A DNA stretch of 17,393 bases from CAYTSA01 sp964440345 (lineage in GTDB: Bacteria > Desulfobacterota > Desulfovibrionia > Desulfovibrionales > Desulfovibrionaceae): the NCBI GenBank assembly GCA_964440345.1, contig CAYTSA010000086.1, forward strand, positions 1-17,393, given 5' to 3'. The notes beneath the pieces are model-generated. The model saw only the letters and a list, made by a program, of their open reading frames with translations, searched no databases and was not told where the DNA came from. Position numbers and translations under genes: made by a program. Positions 1 to 7,932 of the stretch are shown piece by piece; the stretch's first letter is position 1; each line of letters opens with the position of its first letter.

Positions 1-96
1 ATTCTATCTGTTTGGTTTTCCGTACACAACGAGTTTTTTTGATGGTGGATCAGGGAACGCAGCAAGCAGGTATTTAGAAACAGGCCTTAGCCGCCG

Positions 97-1317
97 TCAC
101 TCCAAGCAAACAATCCCGTAGCTGTCGCCTGTCAGGCAACGGCCGCCGTTTTCAGTCACCTCAAAGGTGTTCTCCACCCCCACCATTCCCAGGCCGGGCA
201 CGCCGAATTTCGGCTCCAGCGCCACCGTCATCCCTGCCTCCAGGGGCTCGTCAAAACCTTTTGCCAGCACGGGATACTCGTCTATGGCCAAGCCAATGCC
301 GTGTCCCAGAAAAGCGACCTTGTTCGGCTGCAGGGCCATGAAGCCTTCGCCAAAACCGCGCCGATCCGCCTCCTGCACACAATGGGCGTACAGCTCGGAA
401 GGTACGGCGCCGGGCTTCAGCCGTTCGACTGTCCAGTTTTGCATTTCCACACAAAAATCATGCGCCGCCGCGACAGTATCCGGCACTGTAGCGCCTGCCC
501 AGTACACCTGCGTCTTATCTGTCTGGTAGGCTTCCAGACAAAATCCGATATCGCAGACCAGAGCCTCGCCAGAATTCCATCTCTGGCCAGCGTAGCCCAT
601 GAACGGAATGGCCGGATGGACGCCGCGCAGCCCCACGGGTCCGTCAAACACACTGGGATAGTTGGCGCTGTCCCCGGCCGCTACGTGGCCTAAAAATATT
701 TCGTCGCCCAGACCGCCCATGCGCATATGACCAGAATGACCCAATTCCATGAACACCTGAAAAGCCTCGCAGCTGATCTCCCGCTCGGTCATGCCAGGCC
801 GGATGCGTTGCGGCAAAATCTCGTACAAGGCCTTGTGATGCCTTTCCCCGGCCAAACGCATTTTGCGCAGCTCCCACTCGCCCTTGCGGGCCCGGGACCG
901 GGCCAGCACGGCGTCGCCTGGTACAAAGGCCGTCTCCGGCAGCTTAGACGCAAGCAACTGCCCCAGGCTCCAGGACAATCCGCCAGCCTCCACAGCCACG
1001 GTCTTGCCCAGGGGACTTCCCGCCTCCGCCAAAATGGCCGGCAGCTGCGAGTAGGACTTGAAAACGAAAATGTTCTGCAGCGGAGACTCCAGCCGGGCCC
1101 GGGCCTCGCCCCGGCGCAGCAGCAACACAGGCTCGCCTTCCAGGGGCAGCCAAAAAACCGCCTGGGCCATGGTCCCGGTCATGTAGTAAACGTTGACCCG
1201 GGAAAACACCGCCAGACCCTCTGCGTTGGGAGCAAACTGCGGTAACAGCTCCCGGCATTGTCCGTGCCGCCGGGCCAGCTCCTCAGCCGGCATACGCTCT
1301 ATGGCTTCAAAGGACAT
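97..1317 (-). CDS. M24 family metallopeptidase (Xaa-Pro aminopeptidase-like)
   Basis: Predicted cytoplasmic dinuclear-metal peptidase of the pita-bread fold (M24; Xaa-Pro dipeptidase/aminopeptidase type), which removes N-terminal residues next to proline or acts on a related substrate. A creatinase-like N-terminal domain covers about residues 10-145 and the catalytic domain about 155-405. All five expected metal ligands are visible (numbered from an ATG at 1320): D257 in VCDIGF, D268 in YQTDKT, H340 in LGHGIGL, E369 in ALEPK and E383 in VENTFEV. The length, about 406 residues, is normal for the family. Two ATGs are adjacent (1320 and 1317). I prefer 1317 because the AGGAG site then sits 6 bases upstream instead of 3. 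The gene is divergent from the c-di-GMP gene and has no operon partner in the window. The exact substrate cannot be read from the sequence, and some relatives are creatinase-like hydrolases rather than peptidases. Confidence 0.9.
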   Translation of the reverse strand: MSFEAIERMPAEELARRHGQCRELLPQFAPNAEGLAVFSRVNVYYMTGTMAQAVFWLPLEGEPVLLLRRGEARARLESPLQNIFVFKSYSQLPAILAEAGSPLGKTVAVEAGGLSWSLGQLLASKLPETAFVPGDAVLARSRARKGEWELRKMRLAGERHHKALYEILPQRIRPGMTEREISCEAFQVFMELGHSGHMRMGGLGDEIFLGHVAAGDSANYPSVFDGPVGLRGVHPAIPFMGYAGQRWNSGEALVCDIGFCLEAYQTDKTQVYWAGATVPDTVAAAHDFCVEMQNWTVERLKPGAVPSELYAHCVQEADRRGFGEGFMALQPNKVAFLGHGIGLAIDEYPVLAKGFDEPLEAGMTVALEPKFGVPGLGMVGVENTFEVTENGGRCLTGDSYGIVCLE

Positions 1318-1612
1318 CATGTACTCCTCACGTTTGGCGCAATAGATGCGCCGTCAGGCGCCGCATTAATTGTGAAAACATGGCGCTTACATGGAAAGCG
1401 TCCAGGACGCAAATGCCGCCACTGCCGACTCCCTGGCTGTGGGATTTTCCTGTCACAAAAAAAACACATTCTGTTCACGCGCTGTGCAATATTATTTTGT
1501 CTCAAGACGTATTCTGTTCTCTCTCAAATAGTGGATGCTGTTGACACACAAGAGAAATGACGACAACTGCACTGGCCGTACATCTTTAAAACAAACTCAA
1601 GGATATAGTTTT
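1318..1612. other. Divergent intergenic region with no recognised gene
   Basis: About 295 bases separate two divergent genes, so promoters for both should lie here. A short GC-rich inverted repeat, GCGCC-GTCA-GGCGC, is at 1348-1361 in the leader of the peptidase gene. A central AT-rich stretch (about 1450-1500) contains TATTAT-like sequence. A perfect TTGACA at 1541-1546 has no convincing -10 at 16-18 bases. I cannot assign a promoter on either strand. Short open frames here show no start site or recognisable protein. Confidence 0.5.
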
Positions 1613-3823
1613 ATGACGCATCAAGCCCCATTGTGTTCACTCGTTCACGGGCAGGCTTCTGACGGATTGCACAGCTTGGCAGATTTGCAAAGAGCCAAAC
1701 TTTTTTTGCGGGCCAATACCCCTGTGTCCTTATTTTATTTTGAAATAGAAAATTTTTACGCCTTTTCCGCCCTGTATGGCCCGGAACTGGCTGAAGAAAT
1801 CCTCCAAGAAGCCCGCGCAAGTCTGAAGGATATCGGCGCCAAGGAGCTGAAATGTTGTGGGGAACAACACCTGCACCAGATGGAGCAGGGACAGTTCATA
1901 TTGCTCTGCGGCCCCGCCTGCCAGGCGCCAGAGCAATTGCCGGACAAGGCCCAGGCGATCCGTTACAAGCTCAGGTCCCGGCTCCAGCATCCTGTAACCG
2001 CCCTTATCGGCCAGCAGCTCGACGTTCACGCCGGGGTCGCCGCGCTTTACTGTGAAAACGGCGTGGAAGCGGAAACCGCCCTGTACGCCGGGCTCTGCGC
2101 CGCCCAGCGCATGGCCCGGACAGGGGGCTCCGAACCCGCCGCAGGTTCCCAGGATGTCGGGCTGCGCAAGGAATTCCGCTCCATAGTAGACACGCCGCAC
2201 ATTCACACCGTCTATCAGCCCATTGTCAACCTGAATACTGGCCGCATAGACGCCTGGGAAGCTCTGACCAGGGGTCCGCAAGGATCATTTTTCCAAAGTC
2301 CGGCTGTGCTCTTCGACTATGCAGAAGACGCCAACGAACTCTTTGCGCTGGAGCGGGTCTGCCGTGAGTCCGCCCTGCGGCGCTTCGGCGAACGCGCTCC
2401 CGGGCAGGCGCTGTTTATTAATATCCACCCGCGCACGATGGTCGACTTGAACTTCAGCGCCGGCAACACCTTGCAGGTGGCGGAAAAATGCGGGTTGCCG
2501 CCTTGCGACGTCGTGTTCGAAATAACGGAACGCCACGCCGTACAGGACTTCAGCCTGTTCTATAAAACCCTGGAGCACTACCGGAGCCAAGGCTACCGGG
2601 TTGCCGTGGATGACGTGGGCGCCGGCTACTCCGGTTTGATGTCCATTGCCGATATCCGCCCGGATTACATGAAAGTGGACATGTCGCTGGTGCGGGGCGT
2701 GGACTCCGACCCGGTCAAACGGGCCTTGCTGGAGACGCTGACCACGCTGGCGGTCAAGATTGATTGCCGTATTGTGGCCGAAGGCGTGGAAACAGCCACC
2801 GAACTCTCCTGCCTCACGGACATGGGCGTTCATTACGCCCAAGGATTCTATCTGGCCAGACCGGCGTTTCCAAAACCGAAAAGAACAGCCGCCGTGCCAG
2901 CCAGAACCTTTTCTATCGTTCTTCCCCACGTACCAAATACAACCAACCGCGGGGCGTCTTTGCCTGTCAGAGAACTGGCCGCAGCAGCAACGGTCATAGC
3001 TCCTGAAACGCCTATTGGCCAAGCTAAAGCACTTATCAAAGACGAGCCCCATTCTGCAGGCCTGGTAGTCGTCATAGACAAGCGGCCTGTGGGCTTGCTG
3101 ATGGGACATCGCCTGAACCGGCTGCAGGGCCGGCACGCCTCTTTGCAGGATCAACGGCCAGTGGGACGCGTCATGGACCCCACGCCCCTCATAGTGGACG
3201 CTGCAACGCCGGTTGAAAACGTGGGCAGGCTGGCCATGAGCCGGCCCGGCGAATCGCTCTACGACCATGTGGTTATAACGCATGAAGGCGAAGTGGCCGG
3301 CGTCGCCACCGTGCAGATGATATTGGATTATTTAGCATCCATGCAGATACAGACGGCCGCCGGCGCCGAGCCCTTAACCGGCCTGCCGGGCATGGCAATT
3401 TCCGAGCAGGAAATACTGTCGCGCCAGAAGCGAAACGCAACTTTCAGCACTATCCGGCTGGATGTGGAAAACCTCAAAGAATTCAACGCCAAATTCGGCT
3501 TTTCGCAAGGCGACGCAATCATTGCCTTGCTTGCACGCGTGGCGGTGTGGGCTCTGCATCGGCACGGAGACATGGGCGATTTTGCCGGCCATTACGGCGG
3601 GGACAATTTTGTGTTGCTGACGCACCCCCGCAACGCCAGGCGAGTCTGCAAGGCCCTGCACCGCGTGTGTAAGCGGACGGCCCGAACCATGTGCGCACAG
3701 GCGCAAAGAGAAAACAACGCCGCAGCGCAAGAGTGGAACCCAGATACGGCCGTAGTTATCACACTTGACGGCCGCCGTTACTGCCCGGGACACTGCGCCG
3801 CCGAACAATACTCGCTGTTGTAG
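1613..3823 (+). CDS. GGDEF(degenerate)-EAL-CBS-CBS-GGDEF(degenerate) c-di-GMP signalling protein
   Basis: Predicted c-di-GMP phosphodiesterase, hydrolysing c-di-GMP to pGpG. No membrane segment is seen, so it is probably cytosolic. The ATG at 1613 is chosen over an upstream in-frame TTG/ATG because AAGGATA lies 8-10 bases before it, giving 736 residues. Residues about 35-165 resemble a GGDEF domain whose signature has decayed to EQGQF (91-95). Residues about 190-415 are an EAL domain with the expected residues: E216-A-L, N270, E303, D333-D334, K354, E390-G-V-E and Q410. Residues about 448-575 look like a CBS pair, a usual site for adenine-nucleotide sensing. Residues about 585-736 are a second GGDEF-like domain with YGGDNF at 661-666. 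Its Glu is replaced by Asn, there is no RxxD inhibitory site upstream, and the C-terminus is short. I infer a phosphodiesterase tuned by ligand binding in the CBS or degenerate GGDEF domains, not a cyclase. Confidence 0.9.
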   Translation: MTHQAPLCSLVHGQASDGLHSLADLQRAKLFLRANTPVSLFYFEIENFYAFSALYGPELAEEILQEARASLKDIGAKELKCCGEQHLHQMEQGQFILLCGPACQAPEQLPDKAQAIRYKLRSRLQHPVTALIGQQLDVHAGVAALYCENGVEAETALYAGLCAAQRMARTGGSEPAAGSQDVGLRKEFRSIVDTPHIHTVYQPIVNLNTGRIDAWEALTRGPQGSFFQSPAVLFDYAEDANELFALERVCRESALRRFGERAPGQALFINIHPRTMVDLNFSAGNTLQVAEKCGLPPCDVVFEITERHAVQDFSLFYKTLEHYRSQGYRVAVDDVGAGYSGLMSIADIRPDYMKVDMSLVRGVDSDPVKRALLETLTTLAVKIDCRIVAEGVETATELSCLTDMGVHYAQGFYLARPAFPKPKRTAAVPARTFSIVLPHVPNTTNRGASLPVRELAAAATVIAPETPIGQAKALIKDEPHSAGLVVVIDKRPVGLLMGHRLNRLQGRHASLQDQRPVGRVMDPTPLIVDAATPVENVGRLAMSRPGESLYDHVVITHEGEVAGVATVQMILDYLASMQIQTAAGAEPLTGLPGMAISEQEILSRQKRNATFSTIRLDVENLKEFNAKFGFSQGDAIIALLARVAVWALHRHGDMGDFAGHYGGDNFVLLTHPRNARRVCKALHRVCKRTARTMCAQAQRENNAAAQEWNPDTAVVITLDGRRYCPGHCAAEQYSLL

Positions 3824-3923
3824 CAGCCCCTGCGCCGCCACATCAAACCGGAATATCCAACATTTTCAGAAAGCGGCCCCTGACCGGGCAAACGCATGGC
3901 CAGGCTAAGGAGAGGGGCTTGCA

Positions 3924-3943
3924 AACAAAGATTATTCTTTGTT
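3924..3943. terminator. Possible weak hairpin between convergent genes
   Basis: A perfect 8-bp inverted repeat (AACAAAGA, loop TTAT, TCTTTGTT) overlaps the stop codon of the solute-binding protein gene and lies about 100 bases past the end of the convergent c-di-GMP gene. The stem is AT-rich and no clean T-run follows on either strand, so a terminator role is only a possibility. Confidence 0.25.
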
Positions 3944-4714
3944 CAAGGTCAGATGCATACCCATGATGTAGTCCAAGGTTCCGTCTTCTTTGACGGATGC
4001 AAAAGCGTTACGCAGCTTTTCCGCCAGCGCGGGGGAAGAAGCTTTGCTTAGGGCAAAATAGAGCTCGTTGACATCATCAGAAGCGTAGACCTTTGTGATG
4101 TCTGCAAACGAGTGGCCGGTTTCCTTGGCCAGGTGGCTTATGACCAAGTCCGTGCCGGTAATAATGTCTGTGTTGCCCCGGAACAACTTTATGAGGTTAA
4201 GCTGTTCATTAGCGACCTCGTGCACCGCTGAGGGGTCTACCCCGGAAGAGAGCAGCTTCTGCTTGTTCATACTGTCCCGCAACACGCTGATACGGTAAAT
4301 ACTCGCCTCTTTCATGGCGTCGAGCTGTATGTCTGTGCGGTCCTTAAGCGCATACAAAGAGAATTCAAAGGTGGCAATTGGCCCTATCCAGTGAAACAAT
4401 TGCTCGCGTTCCTGGTTACGGACCATGGTGTAAATGAGCACGTTTGGCTTGACCAAGGCCATCCGGTATGCCCGGGGCCAAGGGAAAAAATGGATTAAGG
4501 CTTCCAAGCCGGCCCGATCGAGCATGGCTTGCAGAACTTGTGTCGAAAAACCTGAGGGCTGGTTGTTTTCATCCTGGTAATTATAGGGAGGTAGATTTTC
4601 AGTGACAGCGATAAGGTCAGCAGCCAGACAGGACACAGGGAAGGCAAAAAAAGCCGCCCAGACAATGACCAGCAGCGAAAGGAGAAAAAATTTTGGCTGT
4701 TTCTTGTGAACCAT
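3932..4714 (-). CDS. Periplasmic solute-binding protein, SBP_bac_3-like
   Basis: Predicted exported solute-binding protein of the family that serves polar amino-acid ABC transporters (260 residues). Residues 1-31 form a classical signal peptide: KK near the start, a hydrophobic core FFLLSLLVIVWAAFFAF, and a likely signal peptidase I site after CLA. The mature part begins with the family pattern near residues 35-47 (VTENLPPYNYQ), followed by GFSTQVLQAML, which matches lobe I of the fold. No permease or ABC ATPase gene is next to it, so it may work with a distant transporter or act as a ligand sensor. The ribosome site is weak (GCGGAT close to the ATG), and an extended -10-like TATACT lies just upstream, so the transcript leader may be very short. 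The gene is 57 bases downstream of the cyclase gene on the same strand. The ligand is unknown. Confidence 0.85.
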   Translation of the reverse strand: MVHKKQPKFFLLSLLVIVWAAFFAFPVSCLAADLIAVTENLPPYNYQDENNQPSGFSTQVLQAMLDRAGLEALIHFFPWPRAYRMALVKPNVLIYTMVRNQEREQLFHWIGPIATFEFSLYALKDRTDIQLDAMKEASIYRISVLRDSMNKQKLLSSGVDPSAVHEVANEQLNLIKLFRGNTDIITGTDLVISHLAKETGHSFADITKVYASDDVNELYFALSKASSPALAEKLRNAFASVKEDGTLDYIMGMHLTLNKE

Positions 4715-4721
4715 TATCCGC

Positions 4722-4749
4722 AGTATAGCACACTATGCGCCCCACGCAA
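4722..4749 (-). promoter_or_regulatory. Candidate sigma70 promoter for the solute-binding protein gene
   Basis: On the minus strand, TTGCGT (4744-4749), a 16-base spacer and TATACT (4722-4727) lie just upstream of the start codon at 4714. The -10 is preceded by TGC, giving an extended -10 form. The -35 matches only three positions. Transcription would begin within a few bases of the ATG, leaving almost no leader. Confidence 0.35.
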
Positions 4750-4771
4750 CACAAAAGCAGAGTTTGTCCTT

Positions 4772-6058
4772 TCACTTCCGCCGCGGGCCATCATTCTGGC
4801 TCAGGGCGGAGCCCAAGCCAGCTGAGTCCACCTGCCAGGTGATGATGGTCCGCTCCTGGCCCTTCACCTCTGTAGGCTCCAGCTCGCGTTTTTCCGGCTT
4901 CAAGCCAGCAAAAAACTTTCTGTCTTCCTCGGCCAGTCTTCTGGCTACAATATTACTGAGCAACGCGCCGTCCGGGCGGCAGTTCTTTTCCAACCTGGCG
5001 GCCAGGTTTATCTTGTCGCCCACAAAGGTCAGGTCCACCTCGTTAAGGCCGATGTTCAGGGTCCATATCTCGCCCATGGCCACGCCAACGCGGGTCCCGG
5101 TGTCTATCTTTTCGTCAATGTTGCCTTGCAGAGTGCTGAAAATTTGCCGCCCGGCCTGCACCAGGAAAGCGCAGAAACGGATTGCGTCTGCGCAAGCGCC
5201 GGAACGCTGTTCTGGAAAATTGAACACAGCCAGCACAGAGTCGCCAATGAACTTGTCCAATACCCCGCCGCAGTCGTAAATGAATTTTTGGGCTTCACGG
5301 TAGTAGCGAAACATGGCTTCGTTCAAATCAGCCGGGTAGGCGGCCCGAACCATCTGGGAAAAATTGATGATATCCGAAAGAACCACGATAACGTCCCGCG
5401 TGGAGGAGCCTACATTGAAAAAATCCTCCACGGCCCGGCCCGAGGCGTGATAGCTGCGCAAAATCGAATGCGGCATTTTGCGGCTGAGCAGCAGCAGCTC
5501 CGGGTCCACGCTGCGTTCGCCCTTTTCTATGGAGTGCATCAGCTCGTTCAGCCGTTGCGCCTCTTTGCTTTTACCGGCGGCGGGTTTACCCTTCTCGTGC
5601 GACGGTTTGGCCGGAGCAGTCTCGCTGTCCAGCACGTTTGCCGAAACAGAGGCTGCCCGCAGCTTCTCTATGGCCGCCGGCGAGGTAATGTCAAAATCTC
5701 TGGAAAGACCAAGCCACTCCACAAACTCCTGGGGGCTCAGCCACATGGGGTTCTTGGCCACCCCGGCATAAGACCGACGGAAAGCCTCTTTGTCCTCCTT
5801 ATCCGGCGCATAGGGCGTCAGCGTCACAAAAGTGTCCACCTGCAACCCGGTTTTGCTCAGCTTGTCCGCCATTACGTCCAGCATAGCCACCGGCACGCGG
5901 CTGCGCACGTCTATGGCCACCTTGCGGCCGTCAGGCTCAGTAAAAAGGAAATTAAATGCGTTCTGCATCTCATTGGGGGCGTTTTCCAGCTTTTTGCCCA
6001 GCAGCGAGAGCAGAAATGTTATGGTGGACTGCAACGTAATATAGTCGGAAATGGACAT
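4772..6058 (-). CDS. Class III adenylyl cyclase with a nuclease-like N-terminal domain
   Basis: Predicted to make cAMP from ATP in the cytoplasm. The ATG at 6058 is preferred (428 residues) because CAGGAT stands 8 bases upstream; the longer frame to 6184 would overlap the methyltransferase gene. The C-terminal catalytic domain (about residues 218-410) has the class III set: metal Asp D229 in LSDIINFS and D273 in FIGDSV, adenine-selecting K269 and D348, and transition-state residues N351 and R355 in GDKINLAARLE. The Lys/Asp pair points to ATP rather than GTP. Residues about 30-118 look like a restriction-endonuclease-type alpha/beta fold (AIDVRSR at 48-54, then DTFVTLTP and WLSPQEFVEWLG), with Arg where an active nuclease would have Lys. 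A charged linker, about 140-185, joins the two parts. No membrane segment is seen. The cyclase assignment is firm, while the N-domain assignment is tentative. Confidence 0.88.
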   Translation of the reverse strand: MSISDYITLQSTITFLLSLLGKKLENAPNEMQNAFNFLFTEPDGRKVAIDVRSRVPVAMLDVMADKLSKTGLQVDTFVTLTPYAPDKEDKEAFRRSYAGVAKNPMWLSPQEFVEWLGLSRDFDITSPAAIEKLRAASVSANVLDSETAPAKPSHEKGKPAAGKSKEAQRLNELMHSIEKGERSVDPELLLLSRKMPHSILRSYHASGRAVEDFFNVGSSTRDVIVVLSDIINFSQMVRAAYPADLNEAMFRYYREAQKFIYDCGGVLDKFIGDSVLAVFNFPEQRSGACADAIRFCAFLVQAGRQIFSTLQGNIDEKIDTGTRVGVAMGEIWTLNIGLNEVDLTFVGDKINLAARLEKNCRPDGALLSNIVARRLAEEDRKFFAGLKPEKRELEPTEVKGQERTIITWQVDSAGLGSALSQNDGPRRK

Positions 6059-6126
6059 GGCTTTAATCCTGAATGTTGCCCAGAGCACTATCACCGGACG
6101 CAGCTTCAGTCCAGCTGGAGGAAGCG

Positions 6127-6759
6127 CTATCCCTGAACCCTCTGTACGGCGCCCATGTTCTCCAGCCGCACAGATTCCCGCCATTCGCCGGACTGGAGCA
6201 ACTCTTCATAAAACTGCTGCACGCCTTGCCACAGAATGTCATGAAAAACCACAAGCCCTTCCGAAACAATAAAACGGCTCCAGGCGTTGAAGTCGCTTTT
6301 AACTGCGTCGTAAGTGTGCTCGCCATCCACAAACAACAGCCGTACAGGGCCGGACCAGGCGGCGGCGGCCTCAGTTGACGACGAGGCCACGGGGCAAACC
6401 ATTTTGTCTAAGCCCGCCTGGCGAATGTTTTGCATAAAGGTAAAAAACGTCGTGCCTGCGTCCTTGAGGTCCGGCAACTCGAAAGCCTCGCCCTCCTTGT
6501 GCTCTGGCGATCCTTTGAAATGGTCTATGGCTGTCACTTTTTCCCTGTTGGCCAGCTTTGCCCCACGGGCGAGCCAACACGTGGAAAGACCGTACAAGCT
6601 GCCGATTTCCACTATGGCCCCTTGGCCAGGACCGTAAGCAGCCATGGCAAACAGGGTATAGCCTTCCATGGGCGCCAGGAAGCCCTTGATGTCTTTGTAT
6701 GCTTCTACAGCACGCAAGTACTCGGCAACATTGGATACCGCAAAAAATAATTGCTGCAT
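6127..6759 (-). CDS. Class I SAM-dependent methyltransferase (Methyltransf_24-like)
   Basis: Predicted soluble methyltransferase of 210 residues. The ATG at 6759 is chosen because a very strong site, GGAGGGAGGA, lies directly upstream. The longer frame to 6939 runs through hairpin-rich leader DNA and adds a Cys/Arg-rich segment with no resemblance to the fold. SAM-binding motif I is VEIGSLYGLST at residues 50-60, the acidic residue after strand 2 is in AIDHF (77-81), and LLFVDGEHTYDAV (141-153) followed by VFHDI (171-175) matches the Methyltransf_24 pattern, in which an Asp/His cluster can bind a metal ion. The family includes O-methyltransferases and sugar- or antibiotic-modifying enzymes, so the substrate cannot be named. 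It ends 68 bases before the cyclase gene and may be cotranscribed with it, while 218 bases separate it from the transporter upstream. Confidence 0.82.
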   Translation of the reverse strand: MQQLFFAVSNVAEYLRAVEAYKDIKGFLAPMEGYTLFAMAAYGPGQGAIVEIGSLYGLSTCWLARGAKLANREKVTAIDHFKGSPEHKEGEAFELPDLKDAGTTFFTFMQNIRQAGLDKMVCPVASSSTEAAAAWSGPVRLLFVDGEHTYDAVKSDFNAWSRFIVSEGLVVFHDILWQGVQQFYEELLQSGEWRESVRLENMGAVQRVQG

Positions 6760-6881
6760 GTCCTCCCTCCTTGAACAAATACGCACGTCGATTTCTGGCG
6801 AGACGCTTATAATTTTGGCATGTATTTCAACAGTTGTGATTTTACGGGAACATTTTGCGCACAGTCTCTGCTGGCGAATGT

Positions 6882-6930
6882 GAGCGTTGAGACAACGCTC
6901 GCTCCTGAAACAATTTTCAATGGTTTCAGG
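6882..6930. repeat. Two adjacent hairpins in the methyltransferase leader
   Basis: Within the 218-base gap 6760-6977 there are two strong inverted repeats. GAGCGTTG-AGA-CAACGCTC is at 6882-6900 (8-bp stem, 3-base loop). CCTGAAAC and GTTTCAGG at 6904-6911 and 6923-6930 form an 8-bp stem with an 11-base loop. A ten-base direct repeat, TTTCAATGGT, occurs at 6915-6924 and again at 6956-6965. No T-run follows either hairpin on either strand, so they are not ordinary intrinsic terminators. They could be part of a structured leader or mark the end of the transporter transcript. No convincing promoter was found in the rest of the gap. Confidence 0.55.
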
Positions 6931-6977
6931 AAAATGCATATGAGCATCTAAACACTTTCAATGGTATAATGCTCTAA

Positions 6978-7883
6978 TCAACCTCCTCGACGTTTCTCAA
7001 ATTTTTTTCCGCCCAGTAGAAACGTCCCCGAGACCACGCACAGCGCGCCCAGGGCGGCGGCAACATCCGGGTATTCGCTGAAAAACAGAACGCCCCAGCC
7101 CGCGGCGAAAACTATTTCCATATACCCAACAGCGCTGGCCCGTCCCGCCTCTTCCAACGCAAAACTCCTCGTCATGAAGTACTGCCCCAGATTCATGCCC
7201 CCGGCCAGCCCCAACAAAAGCAGCATCTCCACAGGCGTAGGCCACAGCCAGTCCTCAAAGCCCAGGGCCAGACACACCGGTATGGCCACCAATGACTGGT
7301 ACATGACAATGACCAGCGGATGCTCCGTGCGGGTGAGCACCTTCACCGTGGTCAACGTCGCCCCGGCAAAGACGGCGGCAGCCAGGGCTACGGCCACGTA
7401 AAACGGGTCCAAGGAATGGCCGTGGCCAAACAGAAACGAGGGTTTGATTATAAACACAACGCCAAGAAGGCTGAGAAAAACACTGAGCACCCCCTTTTTG
7501 CCCATGCGCTCGCCCAGCAACCAGGCAGACAGCAACGCCACAAAAACCGGATGCAGGAAAAACAACACAGTGGCGTCCGCCAAGGGCAAAAAGATGAACG
7601 CCTGAAAAATACACAACAACGCGGCAGTGCCTGTAACCCCGCGCAGAAGCAGCAAGCCCTTGCGGTTTCCCCAGGTTCCAGCGCCGGCGCGACGCAACAA
7701 AGCCTGGCAAACAAGAAAGCCGGCCACGACTCTGGCCATAAGCAATTCGGTAGGCGGAAGCCTTTCACCGCCCATCTTAATGCAGGCTGTACCAAGGCTG
7801 AACATAAATACTCCAGCCAACATGAACCATACACCCTTGGAAAAAAGAAACGGCCGGGAGCCGGCCGCAGAGGTCATTACCAT
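6978..7883 (-). CDS. EamA/DMT-superfamily inner-membrane transporter
   Basis: Predicted inner-membrane transporter of 301 residues with about ten transmembrane helices arranged as two EamA repeats (about residues 17-148 and 160-292). The first helix begins at GVWFMLAGVFMFSLGTA. The typical end-of-repeat pattern is visible in LLGERMGKKGVLSVFLSLLGVVFI (given here as positions 122-145) and again near FFSEYPDVAAALGALCVVSG (267-286), each with the conserved Glu. The family includes exporters of amino acids, metabolites and drugs, and the substrate cannot be inferred. The ATG at 7883 is supported by AGGAG five bases upstream. The gene starts 49 bases after the end of the TPR gene and may be the distal gene of the platform operon, although its product is not a known platform part. 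Confidence 0.88.
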   Translation of the reverse strand: MVMTSAAGSRPFLFSKGVWFMLAGVFMFSLGTACIKMGGERLPPTELLMARVVAGFLVCQALLRRAGAGTWGNRKGLLLLRGVTGTAALLCIFQAFIFLPLADATVLFFLHPVFVALLSAWLLGERMGKKGVLSVFLSLLGVVFIIKPSFLFGHGHSLDPFYVAVALAAAVFAGATLTTVKVLTRTEHPLVIVMYQSLVAIPVCLALGFEDWLWPTPVEMLLLLGLAGGMNLGQYFMTRSFALEEAGRASAVGYMEIVFAAGWGVLFFSEYPDVAAALGALCVVSGTFLLGGKKFEKRRGG

Positions 7884-7932
7884 TTTCGCTCCTGACGCCG
7901 ATTTGGCGACGCCGCCCCGGCGGCAGAACCGC

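Noticed and set aside
1438..1457. CRP/FNR-like site (TGTG...TCACA)
   Set aside because: The half-sites are ten bases apart instead of the expected six, and the left half is TGTGG, so it does not fit.
1541..1546. Perfect TTGACA as a promoter for the c-di-GMP gene
   Set aside because: No -10-like hexamer is found 15-19 bases downstream.
2285..3283. Minus-strand open frame (332 codons)
   Set aside because: It is antisense to the EAL and CBS domains of the c-di-GMP gene and its translation shows no domain signature.
4614..4640. Lipoprotein signal in the solute-binding protein
   Set aside because: The sequence before Cys is P-V-S, lacking the Leu/Val expected at -3, and CLA followed by AD fits signal peptidase I better.
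5126..6136. Plus-strand open frame (336 codons)
   Set aside because: It is antisense to the cyclase gene, whose catalytic motifs are intact, and its product is His/Gln/Arg-rich with no domain.
6760..6939. Longer methyltransferase start at 6939
   Set aside because: It would code through strong hairpins and add a Cys/Arg-rich segment, whereas ATG 6759 has a near-perfect ribosome site.
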